Source: an uncultured Rhodocyclaceae bacterium (GTDB lineage Bacteria > Pseudomonadota > Gammaproteobacteria > Burkholderiales > Rhodocyclaceae). Taken from it: a DNA stretch of 14,959 nucleotides. Positions 1 through 8,265 of the stretch are shown piece by piece. The notes below the pieces were generated by a model that was not told the DNA's origin, ran no database searches, and saw nothing but the letters and a program-made list of their open reading frames with translations. The DNA lies in assembly GCA_903930805.1 (NCBI GenBank), contig CAIYZZ010000318.1, positions 1-14,959 on the forward strand. Direction: 5' to 3'. Position 1 is the first letter of the stretch; the number at the start of each line of letters is the position of its first letter. The position numbers were made by a program, and so were the translations under genes.

Positions 1-145
1 CGAAGCAGTAACTAAAATACGTCCTTGGGCGGTAGATGTGAGTAGCGGCGTTGAAACCGCCAAGGGTCTCAAGGATGCCGACAAGATCGCCGCCTTTGTT
101 GCGGCTGTGAGAACAGCAGATTCCAGATATTCAAATGCCAGATAA
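1..145 (+). CDS. trpF: Phosphoribosylanthranilate isomerase, C-terminal end (5' partial)
   Basis: This is the last 47 codons of a gene that enters from the left edge; the reading frame begins at base 2 and ends at TAA 143-145. The enzyme isomerises N-(5'-phosphoribosyl)anthranilate in tryptophan synthesis in the cytoplasm. The visible part contains [12 protein letters not shown], the conserved C-terminal segment of TrpF that helps hold the substrate phosphate, followed by the usual final helix ([14 protein letters not shown]). About ten further residues ([10 protein letters not shown]) trail beyond that helix and are probably not conserved. Its last 11 bases overlap the first possible trpB start, and trpA follows, so the order is trpF-trpB-trpA. 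The assignment rests on this short motif and the context. Confidence 0.9.
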   Translation, partial: EAVTKIRPWAVDVSSGVETAKGLKDADKIAAFVAAVRTADSRYSNAR

Positions 146-1340
146 TAAATACAACATGCCGGATGATCGCGGGCATTTTGGAAAGTATGGCGGTATTTTT
201 GTTGCCGAAACGCTGATTCCGGCCTTGGCGGAACTTAATGCGGCATACGAGACCGCGAAAAACGATCCGGCATTCCGCACCGAATTCGAGTACGAACTCG
301 CTCATTACGTTGGTCGCCCCAGTCCTATTTACCACGCCAGGCGTTGGTCGGAGCGCCTCGGCGGTGCGCAGATCTACCTGAAGCGCGAAGATCTCAACCA
401 TACCGGCGCCCACAAGATCAATAACTGTATCGGCCAGGCCCTGCTGGCCCGTCGCATGGCGAAGCCGCGCGTGATTGCCGAGACCGGTGCCGGACAGCAT
501 GGGGTGGCAACGGCTACCGTTGCAGCGCGCTACGGCATGGAGTGCATGGTCTACATGGGTAGCGAAGACGTCAAGCGTCAGGCTGCCAACGTCTACCGCA
601 TGAAACTGTTGGGAGCGACCGTGGTGCCGGTCGAGTCTGGCTCAAAAACCCTCAAGGATGCCCTCAACGAGGCGATGCGCGACTGGGTGACGAATGTTGG
701 CAATACCTTCTATATCATCGGTACGGTTGCGGGACCGCACCCGTATCCGATGATGGTGCGCGACTTCCAGTCGGTGATTGGCCGCGAATGCATAGGCCAA
801 ATGTCGGCGCTGGCGGGACGGCAACCCGATCAGGTGATTGCCTGCGTCGGTGGCGGTTCCAATGCCATGGGTATTTTCTACGACTACATTTCCCGTCACG
901 AGGTCAAACTGGTGGGCGTCGAGGCGGCGGGCCACGGCCTGAGCACAGACAAGCATGCCGCATCGCTGACCATGGGACGCCCCGGTGTGCTGCACGGCAA
1001 TCGCACCTATTTATTGCAAGATGCCAACGGTCAAATCATTGAGACCCACTCGATTTCCGCTGGTCTGGACTATCCCGGTGTTGGTCCAGAACATGCGTGG
1101 CTTAAAGATTCCGGTCGCGCTGAGTACGTCACCGTGACGGATGATGAGGCGATCGCGGCCTTTCACGATTTGTGTCGCGAGGAGGGCATCATCCCGGCAC
1201 TCGAGTCAAGCCACGCGCTGGCCTATGCAACACGACTGGCACCGACACTGTCAAAAGACAAAATCCTGCTGGTCAATCTCTCCGGACGGGGCGACAAGGA
1301 TATGCATACTGTCGCCGAAAAATCGGGTATCCAGTTTTAA
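135..1340 (+). CDS. trpB: Tryptophan synthase beta subunit
   Basis: TrpB is a PLP enzyme that joins indole, channelled from TrpA, to L-serine to give L-tryptophan. It works in a cytoplasmic alpha2-beta2 complex. At 401 residues it has normal length. The PLP lysine is K94 in HTGAHKINN. The catalytic glutamate is expected at E116 in AETGAGQHG, and the cofactor phosphate loop is GGGSNAMG (residues 239-246). The first ATG (135) overlaps trpF by 11 bases. A second in-frame ATG at 156 would remove seven residues and match many family N-termini equally well. Neither has a clear ribosome binding site, so the exact start is open. trpA begins two bases after the stop. The identity is very secure. Confidence 0.98.
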   Translation: MPDNKYNMPDDRGHFGKYGGIFVAETLIPALAELNAAYETAKNDPAFRTEFEYELAHYVGRPSPIYHARRWSERLGGAQIYLKREDLNHTGAHKINNCIGQALLARRMAKPRVIAETGAGQHGVATATVAARYGMECMVYMGSEDVKRQAANVYRMKLLGATVVPVESGSKTLKDALNEAMRDWVTNVGNTFYIIGTVAGPHPYPMMVRDFQSVIGRECIGQMSALAGRQPDQVIACVGGGSNAMGIFYDYISRHEVKLVGVEAAGHGLSTDKHAASLTMGRPGVLHGNRTYLLQDANGQIIETHSISAGLDYPGVGPEHAWLKDSGRAEYVTVTDDEAIAAFHDLCREEGIIPALESSHALAYATRLAPTLSKDKILLVNLSGRGDKDMHTVAEKSGIQF

Positions 1341-1342
1341 TT

Positions 1343-2152
1343 ATGTCGAGAATAGCTGCTAAATTTTCGGAACTTAAGTCAGCAGGTCGCAAGGCGTTGA
1401 TTCCGTTCATCACTGCCGGAGATCCGGAACCTGGCCAGACCCTGACGCTGATGCGAGCTCTGGTCGATGGCGGAGCGGACATCATTGAACTCGGTGTGCC
1501 GTTTTCCGATCCGATGGCTGACGGGCCGACCATCCAGCGGGCTTCCGAACGTGCTCTGGCTTATGGCGTCAGTTTGCGTATCGTGCTGGGCATGGTGCAT
1601 CAATTCCGCAAAACCGACGCGACGACCCCGGTTGTGTTGATGGGCTATGCCAATCCTATCGAAGCCTACGGTGCTGCGATCTTTGCCAGTGATGCGAAAG
1701 TTGCAGGCGTTGATGGCGTGCTGATTGTCGATTACCCGCCGGAAGAGTGTGTTGAGTTTTCGCGCCTGATGAAAGAGGCTGACATCGATCCAATCTTCCT
1801 GCTCGCGCCGACCTCGGTTGCGGCACGCTTTACCGATGTAGCCAAACTCGGTAGTGGCTACATCTATTACGTTTCTCTCAAGGGCGTCACCGGATCGGCG
1901 GCGATTGACCTGGATGAAGTGGCGCGACGTATTCCGGCCATCCGCGACAAGGTCGGCATGCCGGTCGGTGTTGGTTTTGGCATTCGCGATGCTGCCACTG
2001 CAGCGCGGATTGCTAGTGTCGCTGACGCAGTCGTAATCGGCAGCAAGATCATCGAAACCATCGAGCAGGCGCCGGCAGATGAAGCGCCAGCGCGTGTGAC
2101 CGCCTTCCTGCGCGAAGTGCGCACGGCCATGGACAAGGGGATAGCAGCATGA
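1343..2152 (+). CDS. trpA: Tryptophan synthase alpha subunit
   Basis: TrpA cleaves indole-3-glycerol phosphate to indole and glyceraldehyde 3-phosphate and passes indole through a tunnel to TrpB. The protein is a TIM barrel of 269 residues, the usual length. The catalytic acids are E49 (in [11 protein letters not shown]) and D60 (in MADGPTIQ), at the same numbers as in the well-studied Salmonella enzyme. Phosphate-binding segments typical of the family follow, including [12 protein letters not shown] near the C-terminus. The frame stays open upstream to about 1172, but that part lies over trpB and lacks any TrpA similarity; ATG 1343 gives the canonical MSRI..F N-terminus. The stop overlaps the accD start as ATGA (2149-2152), suggesting translational coupling. 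Confidence 0.98.
   Translation: MSRIAAKFSELKSAGRKALIPFITAGDPEPGQTLTLMRALVDGGADIIELGVPFSDPMADGPTIQRASERALAYGVSLRIVLGMVHQFRKTDATTPVVLMGYANPIEAYGAAIFASDAKVAGVDGVLIVDYPPEECVEFSRLMKEADIDPIFLLAPTSVAARFTDVAKLGSGYIYYVSLKGVTGSAAIDLDEVARRIPAIRDKVGMPVGVGFGIRDAATAARIASVADAVVIGSKIIETIEQAPADEAPARVTAFLREVRTAMDKGIAA
2135..2141 (+). promoter_or_regulatory. Ribosome binding site for accD inside the end of trpA
   Basis: AAGGGGA lies seven bases before the accD ATG at 2149. It is a good Shine-Dalgarno match within the final codons of trpA, and supports the ATG that overlaps the trpA stop as the real accD start. Confidence 0.6.
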
Positions 2153-3009
2153 GTTGGCTCCAAAAACTGTTGCCACCCAAGATCAAGCGTAGCGAGGGTG
2201 TGCGCAAGTCGGTGCCCGAGGGGCTGTGGTGCAAGTGTCCGTCTTGCGAGGCCGTGCTGTATGCGACTGATCTAGCGCAGAATCTCAATGTTTGCCCGAA
2301 GTGCAGTCATCATCATCGACTCAAGGCGCGCGAGCGACTGGATCTGTTGCTGGATGCAGAAGGGCGGTTTGAAATCGGCGCCGAGGTGCTGCCGCTCGAT
2401 TCGCTCAAGTTCAAGGATAGTAGGCGTTACCCGGATCGTCTGGCGGCGGCTAACGAGGACACCGGTGAATCTGACGCGATGGTGGTGATGCAGGGAGCCA
2501 TCAAGACCCTGCCGGTGGTGGTCGCCTGTTTCGAGTTCGAATTCATGGGTGGTTCGATGGGTTCGGTGGTCGGTGAGCGCTTCGTGCGCGGCGTGAATGT
2601 TGCCGTTGAGAATCAGATGCCTTTCATCTGCATCACCGCCTCGGGCGGTGCGCGCATGCAGGAAGGTTTGTTGTCGCTGATGCAGATGAGCAAGACGACT
2701 GCCGCCGCGACGCGACTGGCGCGCCACAAGCTGCCTTTTATCACCGTGCTCACTGATCCGACCATGGGTGGTGTTTCCGCGTCCTTCGCTTTTGTGGGCG
2801 ATGTGGTGATTGCCGAGCCGGGTGCGCTGATTGGTTTTGCCGGGCCACGCGTGATCGAGCAGACTGTGCGCGAGACTTTGCCTGAAGGTTTTCAACGCGC
2901 CGAATTTCTCATTGAAAAGGGTGCGATCGACATGATTGTCGATCGTCGTGAAATGCGCGATCGACTCGCGGCCGTCCTGACCCTGCTGTTGCGCATCCCG
3001 GTGGTTTGA
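2149..3009 (+). CDS. accD: Acetyl-CoA carboxylase carboxyltransferase beta subunit
   Basis: AccD pairs with AccA to form the carboxyltransferase that moves CO2 from biotin on AccB to acetyl-CoA, making malonyl-CoA for fatty-acid synthesis. The 286 residues begin with a four-cysteine zinc ribbon: C30 and C33 (CPSC), then C49 and C52 (CPKC), 15 residues apart as expected. The crotonase-like carboxyltransferase domain fills the rest, with [10 protein letters not shown] (134-143), SGGARMQEG (165-173) and [12 protein letters not shown] (203-214). The catalytic partner AccA is not in this window. The start overlaps the trpA stop (ATGA) and the stop overlaps the folC start (TGATG), so expression is likely coupled to both neighbours. 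Confidence 0.98.
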   Translation: MSWLQKLLPPKIKRSEGVRKSVPEGLWCKCPSCEAVLYATDLAQNLNVCPKCSHHHRLKARERLDLLLDAEGRFEIGAEVLPLDSLKFKDSRRYPDRLAAANEDTGESDAMVVMQGAIKTLPVVVACFEFEFMGGSMGSVVGERFVRGVNVAVENQMPFICITASGGARMQEGLLSLMQMSKTTAAATRLARHKLPFITVLTDPTMGGVSASFAFVGDVVIAEPGALIGFAGPRVIEQTVRETLPEGFQRAEFLIEKGAIDMIVDRREMRDRLAAVLTLLLRIPVV

Positions 3010-4331
3010 TGACGGGAAGCCCGGGCCGCAGCAGTCTGGATGATTGGCTGGATCATCTGGAGCGCCTGCACCCGCGTGGCCAGGCGGGTATCGAACTGGG
3101 GCTGGAGCGCGTGCAACAGGTCAAGGTTGTCCTGCAACAGCGCCAGACCTGCCCCGTCATCACCGTCGGCGGCACGAATGGCAAGGGTTCGACTTGTGCG
3201 CTCATCGAACGCATCCTCCTTTCTGCTGGCTATCGTGTCGGCGTTTACAGCTCACCGCATCTGCTCCGTTACAACGAGCGGGTACGCATCAATGGCATGC
3301 CGGCGAACGACGACGATTTTTGCACCGCGTTTGCGCGGGTCGAGCGTGCGCGTGGCGAAGTGCCGCTGACTTACTTCGAGTTCGGTACGCTGGCGGCTTG
3401 GGAGATGTTCGCCGCTCAATTGTTACCTGGGTTACCTGGGCTCGACGCGATCATCCTCGAAGTGGGTCTGGGCGGGCGGCTCGACGCCACGAATGTTTAT
3501 GACGCCGACTGTGCCATCGTTACCACCGTGGCGCTCGATCACATGGATTATCTGGGAGCGACGCGCGAGGCGATCGGGCGCGAGAAGGTCGGTATTTGTC
3601 GCCCCGACCGGCCGCTGATCTGTGGCGATGCAGATCCGCCGCAAAGCCTGATGGATGCTTGCCGCTTGGTTTGCCGTCCTACCAGCGCCGACTTTTTGTG
3701 CAACGGTCGAGACTTCGGTTTTACCAAGCAGGAAGGGCAATGGCAATACTGGGGCCGCAACGGAAAAAAGTTGGGTGGCCTGGCCTTTCCGGCCTTACGT
3801 GGCGATTGCCAGCTGAGCAACTCGGCATGCGCCATCGCGGCCATCGACACGTTGCACGACCGCCTGCCGGTGACGGCACAGGATATCCGGCGTGGCCTGT
3901 CCGAGGTCGAGATTGCAGGACGTTGCCAGGTCTTGCCGGGCCGGCCGCAGATCGTGCTCGACGTTGCCCACAACCCACAGGCGGCGGCGGCCCTCGCCGC
4001 GAGTCTGGGTGGCATGGGCTTTGCCCGCACCACTTGGGCAGTATTTGGCATGATGGCGGACAAGGATATTGCCGGAGTGGTCGAAGCAATCAGGCACCGC
4101 GTCGACCGCTGGCTCCCATGCGACCTGCCGGGGCAGCGTGCTGCGACCGCCGTCAGCCTCGCCGGGATCATCGAAAAACTCGGTGTTGGCGGGACGGCAG
4201 ATGTATTCGTATCGCCCTCCGCCGCGCTTGGTTTTGCGCGAGATAACGCGAGCAGCGATGATAGAATCCTCGCCTTCGGATCGTTCCTGACAGTGGCGGA
4301 TGTGATGCGTTCTTTCAGCCTTAAGGCCTGA
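3009..4331 (+). CDS. folC: Bifunctional dihydrofolate synthase / folylpolyglutamate synthase
   Basis: FolC ligates glutamate to dihydropteroate using ATP, making dihydrofolate, and then extends the gamma-glutamate tail of reduced folates. It is a Mur-ligase-family cytoplasmic enzyme. The protein has 440 residues, slightly longer than the E. coli enzyme. The ATP-binding loop is GGTNGKGS at residues 54-61. The central ligase domain carries LEVGLGGRLDATN, and the C-terminal domain has the conserved DVAHNP at 318-323. The ATG at 3009 overlaps the accD stop (TGATG); the TTG just before it could be read as a start but is less likely. A short in-frame tandem duplication gives LPGLPG near residue 140. 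dedD follows two bases after the stop, as in the E. coli folC-dedD-cvpA-purF order. Confidence 0.96.
   Translation: MTGSPGRSSLDDWLDHLERLHPRGQAGIELGLERVQQVKVVLQQRQTCPVITVGGTNGKGSTCALIERILLSAGYRVGVYSSPHLLRYNERVRINGMPANDDDFCTAFARVERARGEVPLTYFEFGTLAAWEMFAAQLLPGLPGLDAIILEVGLGGRLDATNVYDADCAIVTTVALDHMDYLGATREAIGREKVGICRPDRPLICGDADPPQSLMDACRLVCRPTSADFLCNGRDFGFTKQEGQWQYWGRNGKKLGGLAFPALRGDCQLSNSACAIAAIDTLHDRLPVTAQDIRRGLSEVEIAGRCQVLPGRPQIVLDVAHNPQAAAALAASLGGMGFARTTWAVFGMMADKDIAGVVEAIRHRVDRWLPCDLPGQRAATAVSLAGIIEKLGVGGTADVFVSPSAALGFARDNASSDDRILAFGSFLTVADVMRSFSLKA
3422..3439 (+). repeat. Nine-base tandem duplication within folC
   Basis: The nine bases GTTACCTGG occur twice back to back at 3422-3430 and 3431-3439. 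They are in frame and add a three-residue unit (LPGLPG). This looks like a small slippage duplication that keeps the protein intact. Confidence 0.8.
4259..4267 (+). promoter_or_regulatory. Possible internal extended -10 promoter before dedD
   Basis: TGATAGAAT fits an extended -10 element (TGnTANAAT) inside the last codons of folC, about 67 bases before the dedD start. No good -35 box is visible at normal spacing. It could give dedD-cvpA-purF some independent expression, but short matches like this arise by chance. Confidence 0.25.
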
Positions 4332-4333
4332 AC

Positions 4334-4990
4334 ATGGCACAAGAAGACAAGCACAACGACTCACACGAATTAGACCCGTCGGATCAAGCGACGCAGTTGA
4401 AGAAGCGCGCGCGCCGGCGCCTGATTGGCGCCATGGCTTTGGCACTGCTGGCGGCCGTTACCCTGCCGATGGTGATGGACCACAAACCGTCACCGCCCCT
4501 CAAGGATATTCAGGTGCGTATTCCCAGTCCTGATGAGGGTGTGACGCAGCGCGTGGCCCCAAAGCCAAGGCAAGAGAAGCTTGCGCCGCCTGCCGAGCCA
4601 GTTTCACCGATCAAACCTTCCGTCAAGGAGGAGATGACGCCGCAACCCGCCAAACCGGTGGAAAAGTCCGAGACCAAGCCGATCACCAAACCTGAGCCGA
4701 AGCCGGAACCCAAAGTGGAACCCAAGCCCGAGGTCAAGCCGGAAGACAAAGCAGCTACCGAATCCTGGGAGGTGCAACTGGGCGCCTATCAAAATCCGGC
4801 TAGCGTCACGATTCTTGTCGGCAAGCTGAAGCAGCTTGGCATACCAACCTATACGGAAAAAGTCGAAACACCGGCGGGTGCGCGCACGCGGGTGCGCGCC
4901 GGGCCGTTCCCATCTCAGGAGACCGCCGAGAATGCGCACACGCGCATCAAGATCGTTGGTGTCGATGGTCCGGTAGTCAGGAAGCCATGA
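4334..4990 (+). CDS. dedD: SPOR-domain inner-membrane protein, DedD-like
   Basis: This 218-residue protein is likely a bitopic inner-membrane protein that binds denuded septal peptidoglycan during cell division, as DedD does in E. coli. It has a short basic cytoplasmic tail (KKRARRR, 23-29), one membrane segment (about 30-48), a long periplasmic linker rich in Pro, Lys and Glu (about 75-142), and a C-terminal SPOR domain (about 144-216) starting SWEVQLGAY and ending near AGPFPSQETAENAHTRI. AAGG at 4323-4326 is a suitable ribosome binding site. Its position between folC and cvpA matches E. coli dedD, which supports the name; the domain alone would only justify calling it a SPOR protein. Its stop is bridged to cvpA by a 7-codon reading frame. 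Confidence 0.87.
   Translation: MAQEDKHNDSHELDPSDQATQLKKRARRRLIGAMALALLAAVTLPMVMDHKPSPPLKDIQVRIPSPDEGVTQRVAPKPRQEKLAPPAEPVSPIKPSVKEEMTPQPAKPVEKSETKPITKPEPKPEPKVEPKPEVKPEDKAATESWEVQLGAYQNPASVTILVGKLKQLGIPTYTEKVETPAGARTRVRAGPFPSQETAENAHTRIKIVGVDGPVVRKP
4676..4750 (+). repeat. Imperfect Lys-Pro-Glu coding repeat in the DedD linker
   Basis: Near-repeats of codons for Lys-Pro-Glu-Pro and Lys-Val-Glu-Pro give the segment at residues 115-139 of the SPOR protein. This is low-complexity, purine-rich DNA that encodes an extended, probably disordered periplasmic spacer. Such repeats often vary in length between strains. Confidence 0.7.
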
Positions 4991-5013
4991 TGGGGTTGAT
5001 TCGGTCGCCGTGA
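4990..5013 (+). other. Seven-codon minicistron bridging dedD and cvpA
   Basis: An ATG at 4990 shares its first base with the dedD stop (TGATG) and reads MGLIRSP to a TGA at 5011-5013, which overlaps the cvpA GTG start (GTGA). The frame therefore links the two genes without a break. It may relay ribosomes from dedD to cvpA, or it may be coincidence. No ribosome binding site specific to it is visible. Confidence 0.2.
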
Positions 5014-5501
5014 CGGTTTTCGATTATGTTGTGCTCGGCGTGGTGGCATTGTCACTGCTGATCGGTGTATGGCGTGGTGTGGTGAACGAAATTCTGGCAT
5101 TGGTCGCGTGGGTGCTGGCTTTCGTCGCCGCACGTACCTGGGCAACACCGGTGGGCGAGATAGTGGCAGCCGAATTGGCCGAACCCGTTTGGCGACAGGT
5201 GTCTGGATTTCTCATCATCTTTGTTGTTGTACTGATATTGTTCGCGCTGGCGCGTTGGCTTGTCTCGCTGCTCCTGAAAGCGGTTGGCTTGGCACCGCTG
5301 GATCGGGTTCTGGGCGCGTTGTTTGGCGTTGCGCGCGGGGTTTTGGTGGTATGGGTCATGGTGTTGCTGGCAGGGTTGTCCTCCTTGCCGCAACAACAAT
5401 GGTGGCGGCAGGCGGTATTGGCGCCGCCGCTGGAAACGGCGGTGCTTGCGGCCAAACCCTGGCTGCCACCGGATTTGGCAAAACGGATTCGTTATCGATA
5501 G
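5010..5501 (+). CDS. cvpA: CvpA family inner-membrane protein
   Basis: CvpA is a small polytopic inner-membrane protein named for its need in colicin V production; it is also linked to envelope stress tolerance, and its biochemical role is unclear. The 163 residues contain about four hydrophobic segments: near 5-25, 28-48, 67-92 and 103-125. The N-terminus (MTVFDYVVLGVV, then GVWRGVVNEILALVAW) is the family signature. The start is GTG at 5010; no in-frame ATG exists that would keep this N-terminus. GGGG at 4992-4995 is a rather distant ribosome binding site, so coupling with upstream translation may matter. purF starts nine bases after the stop, the classic cvpA-purF pair. Confidence 0.95.
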   Translation: MTVFDYVVLGVVALSLLIGVWRGVVNEILALVAWVLAFVAARTWATPVGEIVAAELAEPVWRQVSGFLIIFVVVLILFALARWLVSLLLKAVGLAPLDRVLGALFGVARGVLVVWVMVLLAGLSSLPQQQWWRQAVLAPPLETAVLAAKPWLPPDLAKRIRYR

Positions 5502-5510
5502 GGTGAGACG

Positions 5511-7025
5511 ATGTGCGGCATTCTTGGTGTGGTCGCTACCACGCCGGTAAATGAGTTGCTCTACGATGGGTTGCAAGTACTGCAGCATCGCGGCCAGGAT
5601 GCTGCCGGTATCGCCACGGCTGAAGGTGGTCGCTTCCATATGTACAAGGGCCCTGGCTTGGTGCGCGACGTCTTCCGCACCCGCAACATGCGGGACCTGA
5701 TTGGCAACTGGGGCATCGCCCACTGTCGCTACCCGACGGCTGGCTCGGCTTCCAATTCCGCCGAGGCGCAGCCCCTCTACGTCAATTCGCCTTTCGGTTT
5801 GATGCTGGCGCACAACGGCAACCTGACCAACGCCGAGCCATTGAAGCGCGATATGTTTTTGCAGGATTTGCGGCACATGAACACCAACTCGGATTCCGAG
5901 GTGCTGTTGAATGTGCTGGCACATGAATTGCAAGTCGCTTCGACGAAATACCAGGTCGATGCCGAAACCATTTTCAAGGCAGTGGCTGGCGTGCATCGTC
6001 GTGTCAAGGGCGCCTACGCGGTGGTGGCGATGATCGCCGGTTACGGCCTACTCGCCTTCCGCGATCCCTATGGCATCCGGCCGCTGGTGATTGGCCGGAA
6101 CGAGACACCACAGGGCATGGAATATCTGGTCGCCTCGGAAAGCGTCGCCATCGACACGCTCGGTTTCCACTTCCTGCGCGATGTCGAGCCGGGTGAAGCG
6201 GTGCTGATCGACACGCGCGGCCAATTCGTTAGCCGCCAGTGCGCCGAAAAGACCATCCATGCGCCTTGCATGTTCGAGTTTGTCTATCTGGCGCGCCCCG
6301 ATTCGTTGATGGATGGAGTCTCGGTGTATGAGTCGCGCGTCAAGATGGGCGAGTTTCTCGCCGACAAGATTCGCCACACCATGCCGCACCTCGCTATCGA
6401 TGCAGTGATCCCGATTCCTGATTCGAGCCGGCCGTCGGCGCTCGAACTGGCCCGACGGCTCGATGTGCCCTTCCGTGAGGGTTTCGTGAAAAATCGCTAT
6501 ATCGGCCGCACCTTCATCATGCCGGGGCAGGCATCACGCCGCAAATCGGTGCGGCAGAAGCTCAACGCCATTGCGCAGGAATTTCGCGGCAAGAATGTGC
6601 TGCTGGTCGATGATTCCATCGTGCGTGGCACCACTAGCCGCGAAATCATTCAGATGGCGCGCGACGCCGGTGCGAAAAAAGTCTATTTCGCTTCCGCCAG
6701 TCCGCCGGTGCGGCACGCCAACGTCTATGGTATCGACATGCCAAGCCGTGCCGAGTTGATCGCCGCTTACCGCAGCGACGAGGAGATTCGTCGCGAGATT
6801 GGTGCCGATGCCTTGATCTATCAGGATCTCGAAGCTCTGAAGAATTCTGTGCATGCCGTCAATCCAGCGCTGACGCGTTTCGATACTTCCTGCTTCGACG
6901 GCCAGTACATTACCGGTGACGTCAGCCCGGATTATCTCGCCAGCGTCGAAAGTGCGCGCGGCAAACCAGGCAGGGACGACAGCGAAGGCGGCCAACTCGA
7001 CCTCAATCTGGTGACATCCGAATGA
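5511..7025 (+). CDS. purF: Amidophosphoribosyltransferase
   Basis: PurF makes 5-phosphoribosylamine from PRPP and glutamine, the first committed step of purine synthesis. The 504 residues begin MCGILGVV, so Cys2 becomes the N-terminal nucleophile of the class II glutamine amidotransferase once Met is removed. There is no propeptide, so this is the E. coli type rather than the processed Bacillus type. The phosphoribosyltransferase half carries the PRPP loop VLLVDDSIVRGTTS (363-376) with D367 and D368. GGGTGAG at 5501-5507 is a usable ribosome binding site. It lies between cvpA and metZ, a common proteobacterial arrangement. In many bacteria purF is controlled by PurR; I see no operator that I could defend here. 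Confidence 0.98.
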   Translation: MCGILGVVATTPVNELLYDGLQVLQHRGQDAAGIATAEGGRFHMYKGPGLVRDVFRTRNMRDLIGNWGIAHCRYPTAGSASNSAEAQPLYVNSPFGLMLAHNGNLTNAEPLKRDMFLQDLRHMNTNSDSEVLLNVLAHELQVASTKYQVDAETIFKAVAGVHRRVKGAYAVVAMIAGYGLLAFRDPYGIRPLVIGRNETPQGMEYLVASESVAIDTLGFHFLRDVEPGEAVLIDTRGQFVSRQCAEKTIHAPCMFEFVYLARPDSLMDGVSVYESRVKMGEFLADKIRHTMPHLAIDAVIPIPDSSRPSALELARRLDVPFREGFVKNRYIGRTFIMPGQASRRKSVRQKLNAIAQEFRGKNVLLVDDSIVRGTTSREIIQMARDAGAKKVYFASASPPVRHANVYGIDMPSRAELIAAYRSDEEIRREIGADALIYQDLEALKNSVHAVNPALTRFDTSCFDGQYITGDVSPDYLASVESARGKPGRDDSEGGQLDLNLVTSE

Positions 7026-7031
7026 GCGAAA

Positions 7032-8213
7032 ATGAACGAAAAAGCGCAGTTCCACATTGATACGCTGGCGGTACGCGCCGGCCAAGAGCGCAGCCAGTTC
7101 GGCGAACATGCCGAGGCGCTTTATCTCACCTCCAGCTTTGTCTTCGACAATGCGGCGCAGGCGGCGGCACGTTTTTCCGGTGCGGAGGAAGGTAACGTCT
7201 ATTCGCGTTTCACCAATCCCACCGTTACGATGTTCCAGGAGCGGCTCGCCGCACTGGAAGGTGCGGATGCCTGCCTTGCTACTGCCAGCGGCATGGCGGC
7301 GATTCTTTCAACGGTCATGGCCTTGCTCAAGTCTGGCGACCATATCGTTGCCGCGCGCGGCATCTTTGGTGCCAGCCAGCAACTCTTCGGCACCATCATG
7401 CCTCGCTTCGGCGTCGATACCAGTTTCATTCCTGGCAGCACGCCGGCAGCTTTCAAGGTGGCGCTGAAACCGAATACGAAACTGGTCTTCATCGAAACAC
7501 CGTCAAACCCGCTGACCGAAGTTTTCGACATTACCGCCCTGGCCGAGCTTGCGCACGCGGCGGGAGCACTGCTCGTCGTAGACAACTGTTTCTGCTCGCC
7601 GGCGTTGCAACGCCCGCTTGACTTTGGTGCCGATCTAGTGATCCATTCCGCCACCAAGTATCTTGATGGCCAGGGGCGTGTGCTGGGTGGTGCCGTGTGC
7701 GGTGGCAAGGGTCTCATCGAGGAAGTATTCAAGTTCCTGAGGACGGCAGGGCCGACACTCTCAGCGTTCAATGCCTGGGTGATTCTGAAAGGCCTCGAAA
7801 CATTGAAGATCCGCATGCTGGCCCAGTCGGCGAGTGCGCTTGATCTCGCACGTCGGCTGGAAGCGCATCCGGCCGTGGCGCGGGTGTTTTATCCCGGCTT
7901 GCCCTCGCATCCACAGTATGCGCTCGCCATGCGCCAGCAGGCCACCGGCGGCGGGATCGTTGCTTTTGAAGTCAAGGGTGGCAGAGAAGAAGCGTGGCGT
8001 GTCATCGATGCGTGCAAACTGCTTTCGATCACCGCCAACCTGGGTGATGTGAAAACCACCCTGACGCATCCGGCCTCCACGACCCACGGTCGTATTTCTC
8101 CCGAGGCGCGTGCCGAGTCGGGCATTACCGAAGGATTGCTGCGCATCGCTGTCGGCCTGGAGGCGGTGGACGACATCGAAGCCGACCTGCTGCATGGGTT
8201 GGCGGGCTGCTAG
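7032..8213 (+). CDS. metZ: O-succinylhomoserine sulfhydrylase
   Basis: MetZ is a PLP enzyme of the Cys/Met metabolism family that replaces the succinyl group of O-succinylhomoserine with sulfide, giving homocysteine directly for methionine synthesis. It has 393 residues. The cofactor lysine is K209 in SATKYLDGQGR. YSRFTNPT at 57-64 supplies the Tyr and Arg that hold the PLP phosphate of the neighbouring subunit. The downstream segment THPASTTHGR is also typical of the family. Related enzymes (MetB, MetY) share these motifs; I favour MetZ because of length, overall sequence and its place directly after purF, which is the known metZ position in Pseudomonas and many betaproteobacteria. The gap to purF is six bases. 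Confidence 0.93.
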   Translation: MNEKAQFHIDTLAVRAGQERSQFGEHAEALYLTSSFVFDNAAQAAARFSGAEEGNVYSRFTNPTVTMFQERLAALEGADACLATASGMAAILSTVMALLKSGDHIVAARGIFGASQQLFGTIMPRFGVDTSFIPGSTPAAFKVALKPNTKLVFIETPSNPLTEVFDITALAELAHAAGALLVVDNCFCSPALQRPLDFGADLVIHSATKYLDGQGRVLGGAVCGGKGLIEEVFKFLRTAGPTLSAFNAWVILKGLETLKIRMLAQSASALDLARRLEAHPAVARVFYPGLPSHPQYALAMRQQATGGGIVAFEVKGGREEAWRVIDACKLLSITANLGDVKTTLTHPASTTHGRISPEARAESGITEGLLRIAVGLEAVDDIEADLLHGLAGC

Positions 8214-8216
8214 AAT
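8208..8216 (+). promoter_or_regulatory. Candidate extended -10 promoter for the DUF2863-like gene and recR
   Basis: TGCTAGAAT matches an extended -10 element (TGnTANAAT) and overlaps the metZ stop codon. Transcription would start near 8223, leaving a leader of roughly 43 bases before the ATG at 8266. No convincing -35 box is seen, which is normal for extended -10 promoters. Confidence 0.4.
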
Positions 8217-8265
8217 CGCCGCCCGGCCACCTTGATGTGCCGTCCGTTTTTCATCTCAGATCGCC

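Noticed and set aside
1172..1342. A longer trpA starting inside trpB
   Set aside because: The extra 57 residues are trpB read in another frame, and TrpA's normal N-terminus begins at ATG 1343, with E49 and D60 at standard numbers.
1379..2176. A 265-codon minus-strand frame opposite trpA
   Set aside because: It has no recognisable motif and is fully covered by the well-supported trpA and the accD start.
4510..4749. A Gly/Ser/Leu-rich minus-strand frame opposite the SPOR gene
   Set aside because: It is the complement of the Lys-Pro-Glu repeat, so the repetitive composition is a by-product of the linker.
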